A stretch of 64,000 nucleotides of DNA from Deinandra increscens subsp. villosa (GCA_039602395.1 JBCNJP010000007.1:120500957-120564956); one strand, 5' to 3'. Shown: positions 47,466-60,039, counted from the first letter of the stretch. Program-made: numbers and translations. Notes: generated from the sequence alone by a model not told the origin.

Positions 47466-47790
47466 AATTCTCCTGAAAGTAATCGCTGAGTTCCGGATCC
47501 AATCCGTTTTCAAACTCCGATGCATCTCTTTTCTTACCCGAAACTCCACCCCCGGACCTTTGGAGATTCTTCGCATTCGCTATTTTGGAGCTCGTGGCGG
47601 CGGGATTGAGCGTTTCGATCCGAAAACCTCCATCGTCGCCGCTGTTAGAAAAACCGGTATACGGCTTTCTTGCGAGCTGAAACTCGATCCTTCTGAAAGG
47701 AGATTTATCCTCCGGAGCTAACGGTTCCGTCGATTGTTCATCGCCTAGGTTTTCACGAGTTAGGGGTTTTTGAATGGCGTTATTGATCAA
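47466..47790 (-). pseudogene. Captured exon of an unidentified plant gene in Helitron C
   Basis: The open frame starts MINNAIQKPLTRENLGDEQS and continues PFRRIEFQLARKPYTGF, GGFRIETLNPAATSS and VSGKKRDASEFENGLDPELS, up to a donor site (GAATT|GTAAGT at 47465). GC content is clearly higher than in the flanks, and composition is like a true plant N-terminal exon: basic, Ser/Gly-rich and probably disordered. I do not recognise the family. It is in the Helitron's orientation, consistent with gene capture. Further exons were not found. Confidence 0.55.
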
Positions 47791-50370
47791 GCGATCATCA
47801 AGATAAATAAATTTACAGAGGAAATAATGCTATCGCAAACCTTCAACAACAACCTGCAACAATATATGAGTTGAAATTAGTTAAATCCTTACCTATTTTC
47901 ATTCAAGTTAGCTATTCCTTTCTTGGATTTTAACAATATAATAACATCAGCATAGTAATGGATTTCTTGTATGCATTTTCTAAAGCCAGTTTGCGTGTAT
48001 GTATGTAGTGTTTTTAAGAGTTGTTATTTATTTTCTAGTATATTGTTTGTAGGTCGTGGTAGGTTAAATAATATGTGTTCATTGTTTTTGTAATTAAGAA
48101 TTCCTATATCGAATGAAGGTGATGAACTGTATTAACCGTTTATCATCTTCTGCCTTCTGAATTATAATAGCATGTATAAAAAAACTTAGAAATCCATACG
48201 CATTGAGTGTCAATATCAAAATTTCTATCAAAGTAAATCAAGTGTTAATATGATTTTTTTTTTAAAGTTAGTAGATAAAATGTATAGAAGATATAAAGTA
48301 GTGACAGTGGCTAAATATAAAGTGACAGAGATTTTGGCAAATGTAATAACTTTTCACTTACAGCTGCGGTCTGTTGATCAAGTCAAAGAAGATCAGCGAT
48401 GGTTTTTTTCTCTATTGCATAAGATATGATTGCTATAGGCCTACTGGAAATTGAGGAGGATGTGTTTTCTTGGACCCTGAAACGAAGAATGTAGGTTCGT
48501 TTAGAAAGATGGAGTAATTGTATAAGATATAGATCTAATATATGTAATTGTGGCTTTACTCATTTAGGAGAGCGTAGGATTCAGCGATACCCGGATTAAG
48601 ATACACATAAGTTGCTGCGGTCAACCGTAACTGAATCCATTCTGATGTTTGTAAGAGCAACTCACCTTAAGTATTTAGAGTGTTCAGAGTAAATAGCAGG
48701 CAAGGTAAAGTCAGAGTTTTGAAGCGAACCGAAACTTTTGTGGAGTTAACCAACTAACTCTTTTGAAGCACACGTAAACGTAGCATAAGAAATTATGATA
48801 AACTTTTTAGATCATAAAGTTTCTCCAACATATAAGAATGTTTAAAAATGTGACCTGAGCCTGCAAAAACTATATCAAGATCACATTCAACCAAAGGGGA
48901 TTTTAACATCTGAAAATTTATAAACAAAGTTCAGAAAGTGCAGTCGCCTGTTGTTGTAAAATTTGAGGCGTCACTTCTGAAGTGTTAGTAGCAGACACGT
49001 TGCAGAAGTTATATGGTTTTGATTTTGTAACATCTTTGATATTCAACATTAACTACATTTGTGGATTGCCGACGTCATCCAAATAAAACCTAAACACTAT
49101 TCCTCTACGATGACGCAACTTAAATCCTAAACCAAATGAATTCTGGAAAAAGAAATTCAGTGTAAGGTGGGGACCAAATGCATGTGATTTTTAAGCGAAA
49201 ATGATGGAGTACTCAGGTTAAAAAACGCGTGTTCATCACTGGTCAAACCTATTTCCAAAATCTAATCACATACGAAACCTTATATGAACATCAAATATGT
49301 ATCTCAAGCAACCATTGATTTCTATACTATACATGTACTTTAAACAACTGTATGAGAGCCAATTTCGACACCTAGAGACGGTATCAATCAAAATGATATA
49401 AAACTCTTAACAACTATGAAATGCAAAGTGAATGTAAAACAATAAATAATAAGCGTTGAAGGTATGTATTCCCAAGACTAAAGAAAAGATTTCCTAAGGC
49501 CACCTCTTATTTCTATTATATATGTCTATTGTAAGTACCTATATACACAAAGAAATTAAGCAATCTAACCAAATTTCTTACAAGTATCCCTGTAAACTTA
49601 CTGCAACAACAGTGCTCTTGACAGCTAGACCAAGAAAGTGAATGCAGCAGGTGAGACAATAAACTTTAGTCACCCTTTCCCCTGGAAAACATTAAAACAA
49701 ACCTATAAATCCCAACTCAAAGAAGCATATATGTGCACCTGCCATGAACATTCCAATTTGTTACCCTCAACATCAGGCAACGGGCCCAAAAATCTTAACA
49801 AAACAAAGTAAAAATATACCAAGTATGAACATCCACTAATAAGATACTTGAATATATGTATCATAAAGTTTAAAACATCAATGGGAAGTAACTAAACCCT
49901 GTTAATTTGGGCCCTAAAATCATACACAATCATAGATGAAATCGAATCTGGGAAAACCGATATCATGATAAGATACAACATCTGAAGATTTAATTTCAAT
50001 AAAATATCGTCAAAAGCAAACCTTGTGCAGAAACGTCACAACTGCAGAAAGCGTCAGGAGACAAATGAAGGCTGGCTACAAACGCTACACAGAGCATCGC
50101 CACTATCGGCGGCGGCACAGAGCATCGGTGGCGCACAGGTTATTGAAGAGACAGTGTGATCCGTCGGTCGCCGACTTAGAGGATTGATAGATTGGTGTCG
50201 CCGGAAAATCGCTCGGAAGAAGGGGGAGGATCCCCGATTTTTTTGACGAAAAATGGGGGAGGGGGGAGCGGCGCCTCTCTTTCTCTCCCTCTTCTCTTTT
50301 CAAAAATTTTTTTTTTTTAATTGAGAGGCAGATTTGGATCGACGGAGAGATACGGGAAAGAGGAAGAAGG
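47791..50370. other. Helitron C interior, noncoding with leader-like GC-rich part
   Basis: No recognisable domain. On the minus strand, 50100-50360 is GC-rich, with CGCCGCTCCCCCC-like and GCGATTTTCCGGCGAC motifs, typical of a gene leader or first exon near a Helitron 5' end. It may be the promoter and first exon belonging to the captured exon at 47466. Confidence 0.4.
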
Positions 50371-50687
50371 TGTAAAGTATTAGAAATCACAGCACAATAC
50401 ACACTCTATTTTGATGAATAATTCTTTTATTCAAGATACAAAAATACTTAAAGATGCAAACGGAAACAAATAAAATCTAAACAGACTCCAACAAATCAGC
50501 CACTAAGGCGATACTAGAGACGGAAGAAACGGACAACCAAATTTGACTAAAAACTAATTAGAGCACGTGCATGCATATAGCATGTAGACCACGTAATGGA
50601 CCCAGACAAAATACTTGGAATTAATGGGCTGGAACACAACCCATGTAACTTTATTCAATGACCCAATGCAATAACCCAATCATGACA
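50371..50687 (-). repeat. Copia 3' LTR
   Basis: Starts TG and ends CA on the plus strand. It contains ACACACTCTATTTTGATGAA. About four mismatches to the other LTR. Confidence 0.93.
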
Positions 50688-50700
50688 AAACCTTCCCCTA
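50688..50700 (-). promoter_or_regulatory. Copia polypurine tract
   Basis: The minus strand reads TAGGGGAAGGTTT directly before the 3' LTR, the expected plus-strand priming site. Confidence 0.8.
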
Positions 50701-50744
50701 AGCTGAAAGTGGGTTTACCCTTCAGCTTAAACCTTCATCTTCTT

Positions 50745-51920
50745 CAGGGGCGGATTCAGTGTTGGGGCACCGGGTTCACAGGAACCCAGTGACTTCTCAA
50801 TTTGTAGTGTAAATACGTACCGAAAACGACGGGTGAATCCGGATATTTTCGTCCAGTGAATCAATATATATTTTCTGAACGAATTTGTTTACAAGTTTCC
50901 TTATAGCTCAATTGGTAAGGCGCATGGATTTTGTACTCCAAATCCCGAGTTCGATTCCCGTTTCCTTCACCATTTAATCCGTTGTTTTTTCTTTTTTTTT
51001 CCTTTTTATTTTCCTTTTTTTTATACTTACTATTTTTCTTTTAATTAAACCCTTATTAGGGTTTCAAACAGACCTGCGTTTTCTCATATGGCAGCTACCA
51101 AAAGTCATTCTCCCAAAACCTCTAATTTCCCGTCGATTGTCGTTCTCCCAAAACCCCCAAATCGTATCTGCCCCCATCTCCGCTCCGCTCTCCTCTGTGC
51201 CTCCTCCTCCGCAGTCCGCCCCGCCCTCCATCTCCGCTCCGTTCTCTTCCAGCGACAGGCGACTTCGGACCTCCGGCGACAGCAGGGCGGCAACTTCTTT
51301 TCCGACGAAATGCGACTTCGGATCTCCGGCGACAGCTGGGTAGCGGCTTCTCTTTGTAAGTTCTCCTCCAAAGTTAATTGATTTTTAGTTGATTTTTAGC
51401 AGGACAAGGCATAAATCTTAATTGATGTTGATGAGAGCAACCTATTAATTGATTTTTTGCCTCTTAATTGATTTTTAGTCTATCGGTTAATTGATTATAA
51501 TGTTTTACAATCTTCATCTTTTAATTGATTTTTAGTCTAGCAAAGTTGTTATTGATTGTTTAATATTAATGGATTGTTGAATTATGATTTAGGTATAATG
51601 AGTATTGAAATATTTTAGACAAAAACACCATCAAATGTTGAATCGTCTTCGAGTGATAAATACCCAAGAATAGACTTGAATGAACTTCCGTATGATCCAG
51701 GCCATATTTGTACTTTTGTTATGTTTGTTCCGTAATTTCTAATGACAATATTTTGATTAATTATTGTAGCTTATATTTGTATTGTTATTAACCTTACCCG
51801 ACCCGACCCGACCCGAACCGACCGACCCGACTAATCCGATTTCTTTTTATATTTATTTGTTACGATTCCGACCGTCAAAAAAAGTGAACCCAGTGAAAAA
51901 AAATCTTGGATCCGCCACTG
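50745..51920. mobile_element. hAT-type non-autonomous element in Copia pol end
   Basis: Ends CAGGGGCGGATTCAGTG and GGATCCGCCACTG are inverted, and the 8-bp target ATCTTCTT occurs at 50737-50744 and 51921-51928. Both are standard for hAT. No hAT transposase is present. It includes tRNA-like sequence at 50896-50972 and a short proline/serine-rich ORF (51088-51381) of doubtful meaning. It displaced the last codons of Copia pol, so the pol frame now runs into the element. Confidence 0.88.
50896..50972 (+). other. tRNA-like sequence inside hAT element
   Basis: TATAGCTCAATTGGTAAGGC looks like a D-arm/A box, GATTTTGTACTCCAAA like an anticodon arm (anticodon would be TGT), and CGAGTTCGATTCCCG like a T-arm/B box. 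The flanks TTTCCTT on both sides do not pair as an acceptor stem, and the anticodon stem needs an odd loop. A decayed tRNA derivative is more likely than a working tRNA gene. Confidence 0.5.
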
Positions 51921-53764
51921 ATCTTCTTCACTCCAAGCATCTTCCTCATCTTTTCAAAAGTCTCCAACTTTACAGGTTTGGTCATAACATCAGCAACTTG
52001 ATCATGTGTAGAACAATAAGCTAATTCAACCTTCCCCTGATCCACTAATTCTCTTATATAATGGTAACGTACATCTATATGTTTTGTGCGCCTATTTATG
52101 ATAGGGTTCTTACCAAGCTTGATGCAAGAGCTGTTATCACATAGTATGGTAACCTGCTTGACCCTTCTTCCACTGAGTTCCTCTAACAAACCTTTCAACC
52201 ACATACCATGACAAGCACACGTCGTTGTTGCTACATATTCTGCCTCCGTTGACGACAACGTAACGACCTCTTGTTTTCTCGACCTCCAACATATAGCGGC
52301 ATTGCTTAAAAGACATACGTAACCCGACGTGCATTTCCTATCGTCCACATCACGTGCATAATCACTATCCGTATAGAGTTTTACTTCTCTGTTGCCCCCT
52401 TTTTCATAGAATATACCAAAATCATGGGTTCCCTTCACATATCTCAAGACCCTTTTTGCTAACTTCAAGTGATCCTCACGTGGATCTGACATAAATCTGG
52501 AAATAAAATTGACTGAGTATTGCAAGTCTGGTCTTGTAACCGTTAGGTACATAAGGCTGCCAACAATTTGTCTATAAAGTACTTCATTGACCCTACCATC
52601 ATGACTTGTCTTTGTCACTATCAAACCAGGCGCTATTGGGTTCTTCACACTGTTACTTTCCCATAAACCAAACCTTTTAAGCACATCTGTAGCATACTTT
52701 TTCTGCATTATACCTATCCCATCTTCATTCTGTGTAACCTCAATACCCAAGAAATACTTCATCCTTCCAAGGTCTGTCATGTCAAATCTAGCCTTCATGG
52801 ATGCCTTAAAGTTTTCACAAAAACTCGGGTTATTGCTTGTGTATATTAGATCATCCACATATACACTCACAATACCTATTACTTCCGAATTTTTCTTGAT
52901 GAATAATGTGTGATCAAAACTGCTCCTCACGAATCCTTCCTCTAGAAAATAACCTTCAAGCTTTTTGAACCAAGCACGAGATGCTTGCTTTAACCCATAT
53001 AATGCTTTCTTCAACCTATAAACTTTACTTTCTTCACCTTTAATCTCAAAACCCGGAGGTTGATTAACATACACAGTCTCATTCAAGTCTCCATGTAGAA
53101 AAGCCGTTTTAACGTCAAGTTGATACACCACCCATCTTCTCTGTGCAGCAATAGACAAGATGGTGCGAATGGTATCCCACTTTGCTACCGGTGCATAAAC
53201 TTCCTCGTAGTCGATACCATGCCTTTGTGCATATCCTTTTACCACCAATCTAGCTTTATGCTTACCCACTTCTCCTTTCTCGTTTAACTTAGTTTTGAAA
53301 ACCCATTTAACTCCAATAGGTTTCACACCATTTGGTGGCTTCACGAGTTCCCAAGTTCCGTTTTTCTCTATGGATTGCAGTTCACTTTGCATGGCAACTT
53401 GCCACTTTTCTTCTTTGCATGCTTCCTCGTAACAAGTGGGATCGTCAAACGAGCTAAACATTGCCAAATCGACTTCATCCTCTTCTGAAAGACCTTCCCC
53501 ACTTTGATAATCCCTCATCCATGCAGGTGTGACTGTTTTACGTCTGGCTTGAGTACCACATGTTGAAATATCATGATTTTCACCACCTTGATCACTTATA
53601 TTGTTATTGGTTTGATTTTGTATGCTCGAATCAGCCGATGAAGAGGGACTTTGAGTTACCATGGGGGAGGAAACTTCAACTATATTTTCCACAGTTGCAA
53701 TGGTTTCTTCATTTATTTCCATCTCCTGCTCATGATCAGGTATGATTAGCTCAGGTGACCCCAA
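51875..53764 (-). pseudogene. Copia polyprotein, reverse transcriptase-RNase H part
   Basis: This 629-residue frame continues the upstream ORF in the same frame after one stop. RT begins near WQVAMQSELQSIEKNGTWEL and has KTAFLHGDLNETVYV and the catalytic YVDDLIY. RNase H has YTDSDYARDVDDRKCTSGY and LSSTEAEYVA, and the end has ADVMTKPV. Typical Copia motifs are all present. The C-terminus reads into the hAT insertion at 51920, replacing the original last few residues. Without readthrough of the upstream stop it is not made as one polyprotein. Confidence 0.93.
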
Positions 53765-53833
53765 CTTCTCTTTAGTCCATTCCCATTTCTTGTCTTCATC
53801 AAAAATGACATCTTTACTAATAACTATCTTCTC

Positions 53834-56005
53834 TTATATCGGGTCATAAAGTCGATATGCCTTTGATTCTACGCTGATGCCTAAGAAAATGCACGTGTGG
53901 CTCCTATCATCAAGTTTACTTCTCATCTGTGATGGCACGTGAACATACCCAATGCATCCAAATACTTTGAAATAATCTACATTTGGAGTTTGACCTGACC
54001 AGGTATGTTCTGGTACTCCATCTTCAAGTGATGTTGTGAGGCACCTGTTTAAAACAAAACAAGCCCAGCTAGTGGCTTCTGCCCATAACCATTTTGGCAA
54101 ACATTTCTCAAGTAACAAGCATCTGACCATATTCATAATTGTTTTATTTCTGCGTTCTGCCACCCCATTTTGTTGGGGTGTATAAGCAGCTGTCAACTGC
54201 CTCTTTATGCCATGTACACCACATAAATCATTAAAGGCCTTAGATGTGAATTCTCCACCCCTATCACTTCTTAAAGCCTTTATTTTGGTGTTTGCTTCAT
54301 TCTCAACTTGTGCCTTGAAGCGTTTAAAAACGTCAAAGCTATCACTTTTGTTTGCCAAGAAAAACACCCATCCCTTTCGTGAAAAATCATCAATAATTGA
54401 CAGCACATACCTTTTACCGCTAAGGGAAATGGGTTCTATGGGTCCACATAAATCGACATGAAGAAGTTCCAGTTTACTCGTAGCCCTCCATGAACTCTTG
54501 CGTGGCATTGGGTCTCGTTGTTGCTTCCCCTTGTTACATACCTCACAGACTATATGTTGATCAACAACATTGGGTATCCCCTTCACTAATTGTCGATGTT
54601 GCATAGTATGTATTGATTTGTTACTCACATGCCCAAACCGCCTATGCCAAAGACTTGATGCATCATCCTCTTCTGCCTTCAAACAGTTTTGTTGTGATCC
54701 TCTTGCTATTGCACTCACCAGGAACATACGATTTTTGGTCATGGTCGATGTCGCTATCAATCCTCTACTGGGATGAAAAACTTTGCACGTGCCACGCTTT
54801 ATGATTATTGTCAATCCCTTCTCCTGCAATTGGCCAATGCTCAGAAGACTAGAGGTAAGATCAGGTACGTAATAGACTCTTGTAACGGTCTGAGTTACTC
54901 CTTCTACTTCCATCCGAACATCCCCAAGTCCCTTCACATTCAAGCGCAAATCATTCCCCAACTTAATGGTATGCTTAAAAGTTTCATCTAGATGAATAAA
55001 CCAATCTTTACAACCTGTCATGTGGTTCGAGCAAGCAGAATCCAGAAACCATATGCCCCTTTTTGGTTCATCTTCCACGTCGGCATGTGTCATAAGTAAC
55101 AAGTCTTCCCCTTCATCAAATTCAGCATAGTTCACCGTTCGCTCATTCTTGGGGCATTCATAAGCGAAATGTCCCATTTGATGACATCGGTAACACTCGA
55201 TTGCTGATTTGTCAAAACTTGAACGCCCCCTTCCTCGACCTCGACCTCGACCTCTGAAAGAACTTCGACCACGTCCTCTACCAGGCCCCCCATTCAGATC
55301 TGTTTCCATTTTAAGTACTTGATCCTCATTGGTAGCATGTTTTCCTCTAACTTTCTGCTCATGTACTAAGAGTGAGCTTTGGAGTTCATCGACCGTTAGT
55401 GTATCAATATCCTTCGATTCTTCAATGGTACAAACAACGTAGTTGTAATTTTCAGTGAGAGATCGAAGAATCTTCTCTACCACTTTTACGTCATCCATCG
55501 TCTCACCGAAATTCCGCATCTCGTTCGCCACCGTCATCACTCTTCCGAAGTAATCAGTTACTCCTTCTCCGTCCTTCATCTCTAAGATTTCGAAATCTCT
55601 TCGTAATCTTTGCAATTGTGCCCTCTTAACTCGTGTATTTCCTTGATATTTTGTTTTCATGGCTTCCCAAATCTGTTTTGCTGTATCCTTCTTCGTGATG
55701 GTCTTTAGTATTTGTTTATCGATCGATTGAAACAAATAATTTTTCGCCTTAAGATCCTTGAGCTTCTGTTCTGCATTTGGCTCAGTATATCCTGGATCAA
55801 TGACCACCCAATACTCCTTCGATCGCAGCAAAGTCTCCATTACTAAACTCCAATGCTCGAAATCACCATCAAACTTGGGTACACTAGGGACCTGAAAGTT
55901 TGAACTCGCTTCAGCCATGATAAACAACGATGCTCTCCTTTTGATTCTCCCAGTATTGTGCTCTGATACCAATTGTAAAGTATTAGAAATCACAGCACAA
56001 TACAC
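53834..56005 (-). pseudogene. Copia polyprotein, gag-protease-integrase part
   Basis: The start consistent with the family is at MAEASSNFQVPSVPKFDGDF (ATG about 55918); the upstream part of the frame overlaps PBS and LTR and is probably not translated. Gag has the YWVVIDPGY and IDKQILKTITKKDTAKQIWE region and one CCHC knuckle, CYRCHQMGHFAYEC. Protease has FLDSACSNHMTG. Pre-integrase has LWHRRFGHVSNKS. Integrase has HVDLCGP, LRSDRGGEFTS and TPQQNGVAERRN, the D,D,E triad. A TAA at 53834-53836, 24 codons before the next ATG in the same frame, ends it, so the copy is disabled by one nonsense change. Confidence 0.93.
55960..55971 (-). promoter_or_regulatory. Copia primer-binding site (initiator Met tRNA)
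   Basis: The minus strand reads TGGTATCAGAGC two bases inside the 5' LTR. This is the usual plant Copia PBS, complementary to the 3' end of initiator tRNA-Met. Confidence 0.95.
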
Positions 56006-56290
56006 ACTCTATTTTGGTGAATAATTCTTTTATTCAAGATACGAAAATACTTATAGATGCAAACGGAAACAAATAAAATCTAAACAGACTCCAACAAATC
56101 AGCCACTAAGGCGATACTAGAGACGGAAGAAACGGACAACCAAATTTGACTAAAAACTAATTAGAGCACGTGCATGCATATAGCATGTAGACCACGTAAT
56201 GGACCCAGACAAAATACTTGGAATTAATGGGCTGGAACACAACCCATGTAACTTTATTCAATGACCCAATGCAGTAACCCAATCATGACA
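55974..56290 (-). repeat. Copia 5' LTR
   Basis: 317 bp, TG...CA. Carries the element's promoter. Followed by the GAAGG target duplicate at 56291-56295. Confidence 0.93.
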
Positions 56291-56916
56291 GAAGGATGAA
56301 GCTGGAAGCCAGGGCGGAGGGATTTGAAGAAAGAGAGAGAGGTTGGGGCTAGAGATATTTGTGCTGATAACCAAAACAACCTCAAAGTTGATCAAATATA
56401 CAAAAATGCCATTGGCACAGAACCATAAGCTAATCTCTCTATTGTATATATATACAATAAAGCATGAAATTCATTATATGATTGTTCACATGATGTCATT
56501 GATAATAGTTTAATAATACATTTTTAAGATTATAACAGTTAGATTCTTGTTGTGTTTCCTATGTTTTATGTTTGTATGTACATGAAGCTTAACGATAGAT
56601 TTTAAAGAGTCTTGGAAGCATTAGAAAGATTAGAAGTGAACCCGAGCGATGGACGCGAGCTAAAGAGATTAAAACAAAAAAATAAAGTGGAAATCTAGTC
56701 AGCCGGACATGGTAAAGAACAGAAACACTAGGATTAAGAAATAGAAATGAGTTGAAATCCTAGTTGCCTCAGTCATTTAATTACTTATTTCTAATTTTGT
56801 TCATCTTAAAACGTATTATCGTGTCAAGTTCTACATTTACAGGATCACTTGGCTTCTCATCATGTTTCAACAAGAAAATGAGCATGGTTAGTTTATATAC
56901 ATGCATGTCATGCTTA

Positions 56917-57500
56917 GGACGCGTTTAGTTGTGGAAAACAGGGGGTGTTTTTCATTTCCGTTTTCCAAGAAAACAAGGAAAATAGAAAACGCGTTCAAAT
57001 TGTATTTTTTAGAAAACGTTTTTCAGGAAAACAAAAAATATTGTTTTCTAAATTTTAACTAAAAATGGAAAACATTTTTTTTACTGTTTTCTGATTTCTA
57101 TTTTCGTTTTCCAAATATATACAAAAGAAAAGGGGCGTTCATTTTCTAAGGTTTATACGCACAGCCGCTCGACCTCTCCTCCGTTAAGAAATACTTATTA
57201 TTTTTTATCTTTTATATATGCATTGTCTTTACTTTATGTGTTTTATATTAATATTTTTGTTCTTTAATTTGTCATATGTAAGGAAATCTAATGAAATGTA
57301 GAGATAGAAAACAAATAGAAAACAGTTGATTTGAACATGTTTTCTAGTTTTCCAATTTTGAAAATGAAAATTTCATCTTTCAAATTTGAACGCGTTTTCA
57401 AAAATTTTCATGTGTTTTCCAGCAAATGGAAAACTCATTTCATTTTCTAGAAATCTAGAAATGGAAAACTAGAAAACATTTTCCACAACTAAACGGCCCC
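56917..57500. mobile_element. Tourist-like MITE (Harbinger type), right arm only
   Basis: Ends GGACGCGTTTAGTTGTGGAA and TTCCACAACTAAACGGCCCC are inverted; TTA is duplicated at 56914-56916 and 57501-57503. The left arm has the uninterrupted site near 15199. No ORF. The interior is full of GAAAAC/GTTTTC motifs. Confidence 0.85.
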
Positions 57501-58179
57501 TTAAATTCTCACTAAATGTGGGAAATGGGTAAAGTATAGGTTTGTATAAATATAAACTTATTTTCACTTGCCGTAATAAAAATATTTCCATTTTATTTTG
57601 AATATTGTCAATGGAAATTGAGTTTTCTATATTTAAAGACGCGATTTTTATTTACAGGTCTCAAAACACGTAATAAGAGTGTGGGTGTTGTATTTTTAAC
57701 GAGAATGAATAAACGGGTGTTGGTTGGTTTAAGTTTAAGACATTTTTATTTTTGTTTATTAAGAACTTTAACACCAACATGTGTATTACACATGATGTCT
57801 TAAAAAGATACAATTAGTAACTTCATATATAACTATTATAGTATTTTTAAACATAAACGTATAAACAATAATAAATTTTTTATTTATTAAGTTATATTTT
57901 AAGATAATATATAATTAAAATCTTATTATAATTTGTTAATTAAAAAAAGATTTATATGTTTGATAATTAGTTATATAATTTAATTTTTTAAAATTATCGT
58001 ATTTAATAGGAGAGAAGGTTGGTATTTCCTAGAAATGAGATGTGGGAAAATTTAGATAAGAGTTAATATAGAGATAACACATGTTAAATATTAGATTGGG
58101 AACCGCCTATTTTTTATATTCAACTTTTTTTGGTTTTTAAATGTAAGGGTAAATTTTTATTTCACCCTTAACTTAATAG

Positions 58180-59335
58180 AAAATTTTAACCTCAGTTACT
58201 GAAAAGGTTCAGATTTTTACTTGATTTGAGAAATAAAGACATAATTTGTACTGAGTAAAGGTTATAGTTAATACATAAATGGTTCGTGTGATTTAGTGGA
58301 AATAACAGACTCAGGTACTGACTTTATTTAGTATCAACATTGAGTTATGTGATTTCTCAGTCATAACAATGTAAGGTACTAATATAAAATTCTGACAATT
58401 GTTAACGGACTTCACTCTCATGTGCAAAAAATGTAAGGGTATTTTTGTAACTATGAAAATATCTTTGTCAGAACCCGAGTTAGTTACACAAATGGTCCCT
58501 GTGGTTTAGTAAAAATAACAAATTCAGGTACTAACTTTTTTTAATAACAGCATTAAGTCATTTAGTGTACAAGTCATAACAATGTAAAGTACTAAGCTAA
58601 AATTCTGTCAATTATTAGCGGACTTCACCCTCACGTTTAAAAACGTCAATTATTAACGGACTTCCTCCCAATTTATTCATCGAAGGCTATCACAGCTCTT
58701 TCAATATGGTTGTTTGATTTCAGCAAACCCGGGATGGTTTCAATTGAACAAGCACAAATGAGAGGATCCATCAAAACAAAAACTTACACTTCGATTGCTG
58801 GAAAAACATAAGGTAACCAAAACGTAAGAGATGATTAACCAGATGAAAATAGTAATCGAAGAACTAGGATAACTTATAAATTATGGGCAATGATGGAACC
58901 GTCGTCCAGAATTAATGTTTATGAAATTTTAGCTTATTATCTTACATTGTTACGACTCGTAAACTTCAGGACTCAATGTTATAAGAAAAATTTATTACCT
59001 GAATTTGTTATTTTCACTAAACCACAAGGACCATTCATTTGTGTAACTAACTCGGGTTTTAATGAAGATTTTTTCATAATAACAAAACTACCCTCATGTT
59101 TTTTCAGTGCGAGAGGGTGAAGTTCGTTAATAATTAATGAAATTTTAACTTAGTACCTGACATTGTTATGAGTCAACCACAAGTCTCAATGTTGTTACTA
59201 AAAGAAGTTAGTATCCGAATCTGTTATTTTCACTTAATCAGAAGGACCATTTATGTAATTAACTTTAAAGGTTAAAGACACGGATTGCAGTTTGGGAATA
59301 ACATAAAGACACAATATGTAATTTACACGGTATAA
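58180..59335. mobile_element. Foldback element carrying GRF zinc finger piece (right arm)
   Basis: Reverse-complement partner of 13250-14330, with the same inverted ends and nested repeats. The GRF-derived part is at about 58640-58810 on the minus strand, with changes that interrupt the frame (GATGAATAAATTGGG near 58676). Confidence 0.6.
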
Positions 59336-59364
59336 AAAATATATTTACTTAAGCTTTTTTTTTA

Positions 59365-59870
59365 ATAGCCATCAAAGAAATTCTATTAAAAACAAATTAC
59401 GAGACACTAGATTACAAAGAAAGAGAAAGGAAAAGTTACACCATGACTCTCAGTCGACAAGCATCCCCTTCGTTCTAGTCTTAAACCGTAAAAACGAAAG
59501 CATCTTAATATCACCGAATACGTCGATTGCTCATACCCATTTATTTTTGAAGATCCTCAAGTCATGAGTTTTCCAAATGCACCGCATACTAGTGATGAAT
59601 ATCATGTATATCTTTCACCTGTCAATCAACATACGCCTCCAGTATATCTTTCACTGATAACCGTAACATCAATGAAACTTTACACTAACTAAGGACTCAT
59701 TCCCATACTGAACCTGTAAATTTACAATTAATCAAAATGTGATCCGTGGACTCTTCATGCATGTTGCAACCACCGCATATAGGATCCATATACTATACCC
59801 ACAACAAATTAAACCTAATTTAAAAGAGGATTAGATCCACATTTGCTCCCTAAACAAAAGCATTAACTTA
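59365..59870 (-). pseudogene. LINE remnant (zf-RVT) in right arm
   Basis: Partner of 12780-13218. The minus strand reads ICGGCNMHEESTDHILINC near 59740-59790 and ends in an A-rich tail near 59360. Broken by frameshifts. It gives the same truncated endpoint as the left copy, so insertion predates the arm divergence. Confidence 0.7.
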
Positions 59871-60039
59871 AAACGGCAGCATTTGAATATTGTCACTGGC
59901 AAGTAGCAATGCCCACATTAAAATTCTGATCACACCTCCCACCAGGACGGATATATGTGTATTGGATTGGGATCCTAGGAACCCACTCAACTAAGAAATG
60001 AGACGCTAAATAGTTGTGATATTTGATTAAGGCAGCCAT

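Larger units (their letters stand above)
50371..56290 (-). mobile_element. Ty1-Copia LTR retrotransposon, nearly intact
   Basis: Two 317-bp LTRs (50371-50687 and 55974-56290) run TGTAAAGTATTAG...CATGACA with about four differences. A 5-bp target duplication, GAAGG, flanks both outer ends. The minus-strand order is 5' LTR (right), PBS, gag-protease-integrase-RT-RNase H, polypurine tract, 3' LTR (left). A hAT element sits at the end of pol. The high LTR similarity indicates a young insertion. Confidence 0.95.
41336..56457 (-). mobile_element. Helitron C composite, 15.1 kb with nested insertions
   Basis: The left arm provides the empty site (CATGCTTTA|TTATAATACATAC near 15687). On the minus strand the insertion starts TTGTATATATATACAATAG at 56457 and ends with the hairpin CCGCAGCAACGCGCGG, then TCGATTT and CTAG, followed by host T at 41335. 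There is no target duplication, as for Helitrons. Without nested Helitron B and the Copia element it is about 4.2 kb. It carries a captured exon (47466-47790). No Rep/helicase is seen. Confidence 0.8.

Noticed and set aside
50898..50972. Functional tRNA-Thr gene
   Set aside because: A- and B-box motifs are present, but the acceptor ends do not pair and the anticodon arm is irregular, so it is kept only as tRNA-like.
51088..51381. 97-residue ORF inside the hAT element
   Set aside because: GC-rich, open in several frames on both strands, and without a recognised domain. Composition explains it.
53560..54991. Plus-strand ORFs over the Copia element
   Set aside because: They are antisense shadows of the polyprotein.
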